This document shows positions 34,200-40,051 of a DNA stretch of 64,000 nucleotides, in pieces. The stretch's first letter is position 1, and each line of letters opens with the position of its first letter. Both the position numbers and the translations under genes were made by a program. Below the pieces are notes generated by a model. The model was not told where the DNA came from. It worked only from the letters and a program-made list of their open reading frames with translations, and ran no database searches. Location: the NCBI GenBank assembly GCA_021155195.1, contig JAJNPV010000049.1:124001-188000 (forward strand). The letters are read 5' to 3'. The stretch is from Ohtaekwangia sp. (lineage in GTDB: Bacteria; Bacteroidota; Bacteroidia; Cytophagales; Cyclobacteriaceae).

Positions 34200-34766
34200 A
34201 TGGCAACCGTTTCTGATCTTAGTAAAGGAAATTACATTCGGTACAATGGCGAAGTTGTACAGGTAGAAGAACTTCAACACCGCACGCCCGGCAATCTACG
34301 TGCATTCTATCAAGTAAAAATGAGAAGCGTGAGAACTGGAAAAATTGTTGAAAACCGTTTTCGTCCTGGAGACACCGTTGATCAACTTCGCGTTGAAACC
34401 AAAGAGTACCAATATCTTTATGAAGATGGGGAAAGTCTTGTGTGTATGGACAACGTAACTTTCGAACAAGTTTATTTAGATAAAGTATTGTTAGGCGAAT
34501 CAGTAAAATACATAAAGGAAGGAGTTACCGTTTTAATTGCCTTTGAAAATGGTACAACCCCTATTACCGCTGAACCACCTGCACATGTAGTAGTGAATGT
34601 AACGTATACTGAACCCGGAGTGCAGGGCGATACTGCCACCCGCACTTTAAAAGCAGCAACCATTGATACAGGTGCAGAGATTCGTGTTCCTTTGTTTGTT
34701 AACACCGGTGACAACATCAAAATAAAAACCGACACTGGTGAATATGTAGAACGTGTTAAAGAATAA
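34200..34766 (+). CDS. efp: Translation elongation factor P
   Basis: A 188-residue three-domain factor that relieves ribosome stalling at polyproline. The N-terminal KOW-like domain has the loop H-R-T-P-G-N-L, where other EF-Ps carry a modified Lys or Arg at the tip; the tip region here includes Arg. OB-fold domains II and III end in D-T-G-E-Y-V-E-R-V. It precedes accB by 2 bases, so the two are surely co-transcribed. Confidence 0.95.
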   Translation: MATVSDLSKGNYIRYNGEVVQVEELQHRTPGNLRAFYQVKMRSVRTGKIVENRFRPGDTVDQLRVETKEYQYLYEDGESLVCMDNVTFEQVYLDKVLLGESVKYIKEGVTVLIAFENGTTPITAEPPAHVVVNVTYTEPGVQGDTATRTLKAATIDTGAEIRVPLFVNTGDNIKIKTDTGEYVERVKE

Positions 34767-34768
34767 TC

Positions 34769-35302
34769 ATGGCAACAAGAAAGATTACTCCAAAAAAAAC
34801 CTCATCGGCTGAACCAAAACAATCTGATATGAAAACATCTGAAATCAGAGATCTTATCGACTTCATCGCTCATTCGGGTCTCAACGAAGTAGATATTGAA
34901 ACCCAGGAATTAAAACTTCGCGTTAAGCGCGAACCTGATCAAAAAGTACTTAAGTCTTCAGCCCCAGTTATGACGGCTCCAGTTACAGTGCAAACTGCAC
35001 CACAGCCACAAGCTGTTGCCACAACACCGGTAAAAGCAGAAAAGCCTGCAGCCTCATCCAATACCATTGAAATTAAATCACCAATGATTGGTACCTTCTA
35101 CAGAACTGCCAATCCCGATTCACCTCCGTTTGTTTCCGTAGGCGATAAAATTACAAAAGGCCAAACCGTTTGTATTATTGAAGCCATGAAGCTCTTCAAT
35201 GAAATTGAAGCCGAAGTTTCAGGAACACTTGTTAAAGTGATGATTGAAAATGCAACTCCTGTTGAGTACGATCAAGTTTTATTTATTGTTGAGCCCGACT
35301 AA
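34769..35302 (+). CDS. accB: Biotin carboxyl carrier protein of acetyl-CoA carboxylase
   Basis: A 177-residue carrier. A helical N-terminal part (about 20-60) and a Pro/Ala/Gln-rich linker (about 65-100) lead to a C-terminal biotinyl domain. The biotinylated Lys lies in I-E-A-M-K-L near residue 140, after the thumb segment G-T-F-Y-R-T-A-N-P-D-S-P-P-F. It lies between efp and accC, its direct partner. Confidence 0.96.
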   Translation: MATRKITPKKTSSAEPKQSDMKTSEIRDLIDFIAHSGLNEVDIETQELKLRVKREPDQKVLKSSAPVMTAPVTVQTAPQPQAVATTPVKAEKPAASSNTIEIKSPMIGTFYRTANPDSPPFVSVGDKITKGQTVCIIEAMKLFNEIEAEVSGTLVKVMIENATPVEYDQVLFIVEPD

Positions 35303-35355
35303 CAATTCAATGTTCAAAATCAATCGAGCTAAATTTTAAATTTTGAATTAACCGT

Positions 35356-36705
35356 ATGTTTAAGAAAATATTAATAGCAAACCGAGGCGAAATCGCTTTG
35401 CGGATTATTCGTACCTGCAAGGAGATGGACATTAAAACGGTTGCCGTGTATTCTACTGCCGATCGTGAAAGCCTTCACGTTCGTTTTGCAGACGAAGCGG
35501 TATGTATTGGTGCCCCCCCAAGCAAAGAGTCTTATCTTAACATTCCACGTATTATTTCTGCAGCTGAAATAACCAATGCCGATGCGATTCATCCTGGCTA
35601 TGGCTTTCTTTCAGAGAATGCTGAGTTCTCTTCTGTATGTCATGAATACGGAATAAAATTTATTGGCCCCACACCTGACATGATTCATGCCATGGGTGAT
35701 AAGGCAACAGCTAAAGCCACTATGATAAAAGCCGGTGTACCTTGTATTCCTGGATCAGAAGGTTTGCTGGAATCCGTTGAACAGGGAATGGCAATCGCCA
35801 AAAAAATAAAATACCCGGTAATTGTTAAAGCAACTGCTGGTGGTGGCGGTAAAGGAATGCGGATCATCAATGATGAATCTGAATTTCAAAAAGCCTGGGA
35901 TGATGCCAAGCGCGAAGCCGGTGCTTCCTTTGGCAATGATGGACTCTACCTTGAAAAGTTTGTTGAAGAACCACGCCACATCGAAATACAAGTAGTGGGT
36001 GATCAATACGGAAAAGTATGCCACCTATCTGAACGCGATTGCTCCATTCAGCGCAGGCATCAAAAATTAGTTGAAGAAACCCCCTCTCCTGTTGTAAGTC
36101 AGGAATTGCGTGAGCGAATGGGTGAAGCGGCAATCAAAGGTGCCAAGGCGATTAACTATGAAGGTGCTGGAACAATAGAGTTTTTGGTGGATAAGCATGG
36201 TGATTTTTATTTCATGGAGATGAACACCCGTATTCAGGTGGAGCATCCGATCACGGAAGAGGTTACTAACTATGACCTTATTAAAGAACAAATTAAAGTA
36301 GCTGCCGGAGTGCCTATCTCAGGCACCAACTATTATCCAAATTTGTTTGCGATGGAATGCCGCATCAATGCAGAAGATCCAGCCAATGGTTTCCGTCCTT
36401 CACCGGGCAAAATCATTAACCTGCATAAGCCAGGTGGGCATGGAGTTCGTATCGATAGTCATGTGTATGCGGGTTATACCATTCCCTCCAATTACGATTC
36501 GATGATTGGAAAGTTAATTGTAACAGGGCAATCGCGCGAAGAAGTAATTACCCGCATGAAGCGCGCCCTTAGCGAATTTATTATTGAAGGAGTTAAAACA
36601 ACCATTCCTTTCCATTTGAAGTTGATGGACAATGCTATTTTCCGTTCCGGAAAATTCACGACTAAGTTTTTAGAAACCTCCTTTGATTTTGACGAATTGA
36701 AATAA
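35356..36705 (+). CDS. accC: Biotin carboxylase subunit of acetyl-CoA carboxylase
   Basis: A 449-residue ATP-grasp enzyme that carboxylates the biotin on AccB. Signature parts are the I-A-N-R-G-E-I-A-L-R-I-I-R start, the loop T-A-G-G-G-G-K-G-M-R near 165, the E-K-F-V-E-E-P-R-H-I-E metal/ATP segment, E-M-N-T-R-I-Q-V-E-H-P-I-T-E near 288, and a normal C-terminus. It ends the fabH-efp-accB-accC run and is followed by a shared terminator. Confidence 0.97.
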   Translation: MFKKILIANRGEIALRIIRTCKEMDIKTVAVYSTADRESLHVRFADEAVCIGAPPSKESYLNIPRIISAAEITNADAIHPGYGFLSENAEFSSVCHEYGIKFIGPTPDMIHAMGDKATAKATMIKAGVPCIPGSEGLLESVEQGMAIAKKIKYPVIVKATAGGGGKGMRIINDESEFQKAWDDAKREAGASFGNDGLYLEKFVEEPRHIEIQVVGDQYGKVCHLSERDCSIQRRHQKLVEETPSPVVSQELRERMGEAAIKGAKAINYEGAGTIEFLVDKHGDFYFMEMNTRIQVEHPITEEVTNYDLIKEQIKVAAGVPISGTNYYPNLFAMECRINAEDPANGFRPSPGKIINLHKPGGHGVRIDSHVYAGYTIPSNYDSMIGKLIVTGQSREEVITRMKRALSEFIIEGVKTTIPFHLKLMDNAIFRSGKFTTKFLETSFDFDELK

Positions 36706-36722
36706 TCTTAATTGACGATACC

Positions 36723-36757
36723 AAAAAAGGCTTCCCAAATCAGGAAGCCTTTTTTAT
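36723..36757. terminator. Terminator between accC and the convergent toxin gene
   Basis: AAAAAAGGCTTCC (36723-36735) pairs with GGAAGCCTTTTTT starting at 36743. It is A/T-tailed on both sides and can serve both strands. Confidence 0.9.
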
Positions 36758-36771
36758 TTTCTGATCGTGGA

Positions 36772-37104
36772 TTAATATTTTAAAATATCATTGAGAGTTT
36801 TCACCGCAAGAGTCAGCTCACTTTGTTCAATGTCTCCTATTTTACTAGTTAGTCGATCTTTTGAAACAGAGCGAATATGAAAGATGAGCATCTCCGACTC
36901 CTGTTTTAATCCATTCACTTTCGTGGGACTTATAACCGGATTGCCCTTATAGTTTTTTATTTTAGTTGTGAGTGGAGAAACGATTACAACATTAAGGTGC
37001 TGGTTCAATAAATTTCCACTCAGAATTACAACCGGTCGCTGACCCGCTTGCTCACTTCCTTTGGTTGGATTTAAATCCGCATACCAAATTTCACCTTGCT
37101 TCAC
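36772..37104 (-). CDS. MazF/PemK-type toxin (endoribonuclease)
   Basis: A 110-residue protein with the PemK/MazF fold: K-Q-G-E-I-W-Y-A-D-L-N-P-x-x-G-S-E-Q-x-G-x-R-P-V-V-I-L at the start, V-V-I-V-S-P-L-T-T near 45, and L-x-x-E-S-E-M-L-I-F-H-I-R-S-V-S-K-D-R-L near 75. The Arg of R-P-V-V and the Thr of P-L-T-T are the family's catalytic pair. Family members cleave mRNA at short motifs. The start is GTG at 37104, overlapping the antitoxin stop by 4 bases (GTGA), a typical coupling of toxin to antitoxin translation. Confidence 0.9.
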   Translation of the reverse strand: MKQGEIWYADLNPTKGSEQAGQRPVVILSGNLLNQHLNVVIVSPLTTKIKNYKGNPVISPTKVNGLKQESEMLIFHIRSVSKDRLTSKIGDIEQSELTLAVKTLNDILKY

Positions 37105-37334
37105 TTCTCTAGCTGATTCAGATAATCTTCCATACCTTCTTCGGCAATCGACAGAATATCACTATCGGTTGCCGCTTGCTTATACGATCGGATATACTCG
37201 GCTTTTTCAAGGTGTTCGAGATATAGACGTAGCGCATTTTCAATCAGTTTGTTTTTAGGCATCGAAAGCGCTTTCGCCTTCTCACTTAAAGACTGAAGGA
37301 GATTATCGGGGAGTGTGCTTGTGAAAGTTGCCAT
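37101..37334 (-). CDS. Ribbon-helix-helix antitoxin of the MazF-type pair
   Basis: A 77-residue protein. The N-terminal half fits a ribbon-helix-helix DNA-binding domain: an F-T-S-T-L-P-D-N-L strand, then helices around L-S-E-K-A-K-A-L-S-M-P-K-N-K-L-I-E-N-A-L. An acidic C-terminal tail, likely to wrap the toxin, follows. It is transcribed first, with a 24-bp perfect palindrome just upstream as the probable autoregulatory operator. Confidence 0.88.
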   Translation of the reverse strand: MATFTSTLPDNLLQSLSEKAKALSMPKNKLIENALRLYLEHLEKAEYIRSYKQAATDSDILSIAEEGMEDYLNQLEK

Positions 37335-37346
37335 TTGCTGTTTGAA

Positions 37347-37370
37347 ATAATATCCAAATTTGGATATTAT
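37347..37370. promoter_or_regulatory. 24-bp perfect palindrome, probable toxin-antitoxin operator
   Basis: A gap-free palindrome centred at 37358/37359 reads ATAATATCCAAA followed by its exact reverse complement. It begins 13 bases upstream of the antitoxin ATG, so it should overlap the promoter. Ribbon-helix-helix antitoxins usually repress from such sites. There is no T run to suggest a terminator. Confidence 0.75.
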
Positions 37371-37447
37371 AAATATGAATTACAAATACAAATAATACAT
37401 ATACACTTAATTGGTTGACGATTTAGTTAAAAATAGCATTTCAGCAG

Positions 37448-37471
37448 GCCGCCATGATTTAAACAGGCGGC
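37448..37471 (-). terminator. Possible terminator of the YkgJ-type gene
   Basis: GCCGCC (37448-37453) pairs with GGCGGC (37466-37471) around 12 bases, 8 bases past the stop of the minus-strand gene. The U tract on the minus strand is poor. Confidence 0.4.
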
Positions 37472-37478
37472 ATAAAGA

Positions 37479-37964
37479 TCAAAATTCAATCTTTTTAATC
37501 CGCTCCACCATTTCCAATACAGCCGGACAAACCAGTGTGTTTTTGTAGGTCAGATCCATGATTTGAACCATCTTCTTCCTATTGGTGTGGGGGTATTCGC
37601 GGCAAGCCTTGGGGCGACTTTCATACACTTTACAATAATTGTCCCCATCCAGAAATGGGCAAGGCGATGATTTCAACACATAGTCTTTGTCTTCATCCAC
37701 ACGGAGGTATTGTTCAATAAATTCGCCCGGCTTTACGCGCAGAGCTTTCGCCACGCGCTCAATATCAGTTTGATAAAAAATCGGGCTCGTGGTTTTGCAA
37801 CAATTTGCGCAGGTAAGACAATCAATCTCTGCAAATACTTCCTCATGAAGAGTGTGAAACTCATGATCGAGCTGGCGTGGATTTTTCCTCGTTAGAGAAG
37901 AAAGAAACTTCTTGTTCTCTTTAGCCTTATTTGTTGACTTTTCGCGAAAGTGCTCTAAATCCAT
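37479..37964 (-). CDS. YkgJ-family cysteine-cluster protein
   Basis: A 161-residue soluble protein. It has the YkgJ/UPF0153 metal or Fe-S pattern: C-L-T-C-A-N-C-C-K-T near residue 50, C-P-F-L near 100, then D-x-x-Y-C-K-V-Y-E-S-R-P-K-A-C-R-E-Y-P, and a final V-C-P-A. The bound metal and function are not established for most members. The ATG at 37964 (M-D-L-E-H-F) fits better than an upstream in-frame start. It is divergent from the Crp/Fnr regulator. Confidence 0.85.
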   Translation of the reverse strand: MDLEHFREKSTNKAKENKKFLSSLTRKNPRQLDHEFHTLHEEVFAEIDCLTCANCCKTTSPIFYQTDIERVAKALRVKPGEFIEQYLRVDEDKDYVLKSSPCPFLDGDNYCKVYESRPKACREYPHTNRKKMVQIMDLTYKNTLVCPAVLEMVERIKKIEF

Positions 37965-38038
37965 AAAGTAAAGGTAACGTCTTTTGTAATTATATTTAAT
38001 CAACTTGAGTATGTGCAATCTTCGATACCTTTGTTACA

Positions 38039-38626
38039 ATGAAAAACGATTTCTCCTCACTCCTTTCAAACATTACTAAACAAATTCCATTAGACTCGTC
38101 AGAGTCTGCTTTCTTTACCGCACTACTTCGGCCAGCGCATATAAAGCAAGGTGAGTTTGTTGAGAAGTTCGGCACGGTTACTCCGCATTTCATTCATGTT
38201 GTTTCCGGTTGCCTGATGACGTACTACACAGACAAAGCAGGGCATGATCATGTAATACAATTTGCGATGGCTGGGTGGTGGACGGGGGATTTGCACAGCT
38301 TTACAGAACAAGTTCCTTCCATCTATACAACGCGCGCACTCGCAGATAGCGAAGTTCTCTATCTTCCAAAGGTTGATATGGATCGGCTGTTAGAGCAAAT
38401 TCCAAAATTCGAACGCTTCTTTCGCATCCTTTTTCAAAACTCCTTAGTAACACATCAAAATAGAATCATTCAAAATTTTTCCGCTACAGCGGAAGAGCGT
38501 TATGAAAACTTTCTGCAGAAATATCCTTCGCTCGAACAGTATGTTCCTCTAAAATATATAGCATCGTATCTGGGCTTCACCCCCGAGTTTCTAAGCAAAA
38601 TCCGCAGAAAGCGAATGGAACGTTGA
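38039..38626 (+). CDS. Crp/Fnr-family transcriptional regulator
   Basis: A 195-residue regulator. The N-terminal cyclic-nucleotide-binding-like barrel (about 20-125) includes G-E-F-V-E-K-F-G and H-F-I-H-V-V-S-G-C-L, but the cNMP-contacting Arg-Glu motif is not clear and there is no Fnr-type Cys cluster, so its signal is unknown. The C-terminal helix-turn-helix (about 165-190) is Y-I-A-S-Y-L-G-F-T-P-E-F-L-S-K-I-R-R-K, the form usual in short Bacteroidota members. It lies upstream of yceI, with two operator-like repeats between, so regulation of yceI is likely (inference). Confidence 0.88.
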   Translation: MKNDFSSLLSNITKQIPLDSSESAFFTALLRPAHIKQGEFVEKFGTVTPHFIHVVSGCLMTYYTDKAGHDHVIQFAMAGWWTGDLHSFTEQVPSIYTTRALADSEVLYLPKVDMDRLLEQIPKFERFFRILFQNSLVTHQNRIIQNFSATAEERYENFLQKYPSLEQYVPLKYIASYLGFTPEFLSKIRRKRMER

Positions 38627-38630
38627 CATT

Positions 38631-38678
38631 CTTAATCTAGTTCAAGATTAATTAGATAGTTTCTTAACCTGGTTCAAG
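38631..38678. promoter_or_regulatory. Two direct operator-like repeats upstream of yceI
   Basis: CTTAATCTAGTTCAAG (38631-38646) and CTTAACCTGGTTCAAG (38663-38678) agree at 13 or more of 16 positions and start 32 bases apart, about three helical turns. Each is itself an imperfect inverted repeat. The second is centred about 45 bases upstream of the predicted yceI transcription start, a classic activator position. The adjacent Crp/Fnr protein is the obvious candidate. Confidence 0.55.
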
Positions 38679-38700
38679 GTGCTGAGCCATGCAGAGGCTC

Positions 38701-38708
38701 TACCTTTG
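38701..38708 (+). promoter_or_regulatory. -7 promoter element of yceI
   Basis: TACCTTTG is an exact TAnnTTTG, 47 bases before the ATG. There is no TTG at -33; instead GAGCC-N7-GGCTC (38684-38700) and the operator-like repeats lie just upstream, consistent with activation. Confidence 0.6.
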
Positions 38709-38755
38709 TGCTACACAAAAGGAAAATAAATTTTAAATCTTAAACATTAATTAAC

Positions 38756-39280
38756 ATGTCAACACAAGCAGTAGCAACAAAGTGGGCAATTGATCCAACC
38801 CACACCGAAGTACAATTTAAAGTAAAACACTTGGTTATTTCTACCGTAACAGGTTTTTTCAAAAAATTCAACGGAAGTGTAGAAAGCGAATCTGACGATT
38901 TCGATGGTGCCGAAGTATCCTTTAATTTGGATGTGAACAGCATCGATACTAATCAGGCTGACCGCGATAATCATTTAAAATCTCCTGACTTCTTTGCAGC
39001 AGCAGAACATCCAACGATTGACTTCGAAGGAACATTAAAGAAAGATAAATTGGTGGGTGATCTTACCATTCGTGGAACTAAGAAAAACATTACACTCGAT
39101 GTAGATTTTGGGGGTATTATGGTAGATCCATACGGAAACACAAAAGCAGGTTTTGAAATCAATGGAAAGATAAACCGCAAAGATTTTGGATTAAACTGGG
39201 GTGCAGTAACTGAAGCAGGTGGAGTGGTTGTTGGAGATGAAGTAAAACTTCATATCAACGCGCAATTGGTTAAAGGATAA
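38756..39280 (+). CDS. YceI-family lipid-binding protein
   Basis: A 174-residue lipocalin-like YceI protein. It has the family start W-x-I-D-P-T-H-T-E-V-Q-F-K-V-K-H-L, the D-V-x-S-I-D-T-x-x-x-x-R-D-x-H-L-K-S-x-D-F-F segment near 62-82, and K-I-N-R-K-D-F-G-L-N-W near 140. Family members bind polyisoprenoid or similar lipids. There is no signal peptide, so this copy seems cytoplasmic, unlike the periplasmic E. coli protein. It has its own promoter and a terminator. Confidence 0.93.
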   Translation: MSTQAVATKWAIDPTHTEVQFKVKHLVISTVTGFFKKFNGSVESESDDFDGAEVSFNLDVNSIDTNQADRDNHLKSPDFFAAAEHPTIDFEGTLKKDKLVGDLTIRGTKKNITLDVDFGGIMVDPYGNTKAGFEINGKINRKDFGLNWGAVTEAGGVVVGDEVKLHINAQLVKG

Positions 39281-39300
39281 TCAATTTAAATTTTTGATAA

Positions 39301-39331
39301 ATCCTGCCCTTTCCGGGGCGGGATTTTTTTT
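39301..39331 (+). terminator. Intrinsic terminator after yceI
   Basis: ATCCTGCCC pairs with GGGCGGGAT (one wobble) across a short loop, followed by a run of eight to nine T. Confidence 0.85.
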
Positions 39332-39359
39332 GTCCAAACTTAACCGATTGCTATCTTTC
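39330..39359 (+). promoter_or_regulatory. Promoter of the Pr6Pr-type gene
   Basis: TTG at 39330-39332 is followed after 19 bases by TATCTTTC (39352-39359), one mismatch from TAnnTTTG, ending 4 bases before the ATG. The transcript would be leaderless or nearly so. Confidence 0.45.
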
Positions 39360-39363
39360 ATAT

Positions 39364-39999
39364 ATGAAAAAGCTGGTTTCTGCTTTGGGATTTGCAGTTG
39401 GGACGTTTGCGGTGGCGCTGCAATTGTATCTGATTCTTTCTAATGCTTATCGCGATCAGGTAAGTTATATCAGTGAAGTAATTCGGTTCTTCAGTTACAT
39501 GACCATCTGGACAAATATTTTAGTGATCTTGTGCTTTGGAAGTATTGCCATCTTCCCTAAAACAAAATGGGGTTCTTACTTTTCTCAGCCCTCTGTTCAA
39601 GCAGCAGCTTTCATTTATATTTTAGTGGTGGGGGTTGCCTATCACTTTCTGTTAGCTAACGTCTGGAGTCCAACCGGGCTTCAATACGTTGCAGATATTC
39701 TTCTTCATTATGGCGTGCCTGCACTTTACATTTTGTTTTGGATCTTTTTAGCGAAGAAGAGATTCTTTAGCTATAAGTATTCATTCACATGGCTGATTTA
39801 CCCATTTGTGTATTTTATTTACTCATTAATCCGTGGGGAAATTACGAGCACTTACCCCTATCACTTTGTGGATGCAAATGAATTGGGATATCCAGCAGTG
39901 TTTATAACTAGTCTAATACTGTTGGTTGTTTATTGGGGATTGGGATTACTTACTATTTGGGGTTCAAGAGTACTTTTAAAGAAACGGAGTCTTAAATAG
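39364..39999 (+). CDS. Pr6Pr-family membrane protein
   Basis: A 211-residue integral membrane protein with six predicted transmembrane helices. It resembles the Pr6Pr/FAR-17a-like group: F-F-S-Y-M-T-I-W-T-N in helix 2, an H-Y-G-V-P-A-L-Y motif near residue 117, and Y-P-F-V-Y-F-I-Y-S-L-I-R-G near 148, with the family's conserved His and Tyr/Arg. Related eukaryotic proteins hydrolyse fatty-acid esters, but no bacterial function is known to me. It converges on addB. Confidence 0.8.
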   Translation: MKKLVSALGFAVGTFAVALQLYLILSNAYRDQVSYISEVIRFFSYMTIWTNILVILCFGSIAIFPKTKWGSYFSQPSVQAAAFIYILVVGVAYHFLLANVWSPTGLQYVADILLHYGVPALYILFWIFLAKKRFFSYKYSFTWLIYPFVYFIYSLIRGEITSTYPYHFVDANELGYPAVFITSLILLVVYWGLGLLTIWGSRVLLKKRSLK

Positions 40000-40051
40000 C
40001 TTGGCCACGGATTCATAGAATAACTTGACGACTTTGCTGCAACCTCCTCCC

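Noticed and set aside
35371..36291. Minus-strand open frames across accC
   Set aside because: Antisense to a strongly conserved gene; no signals of their own.
39364..39999. Pr6Pr-type protein as a rhomboid or YceI-linked cytochrome b561
   Set aside because: No rhomboid Ser-His motif and no paired haem-ligand histidines in the helices; the H-Y-G-V-P motif fits Pr6Pr better.
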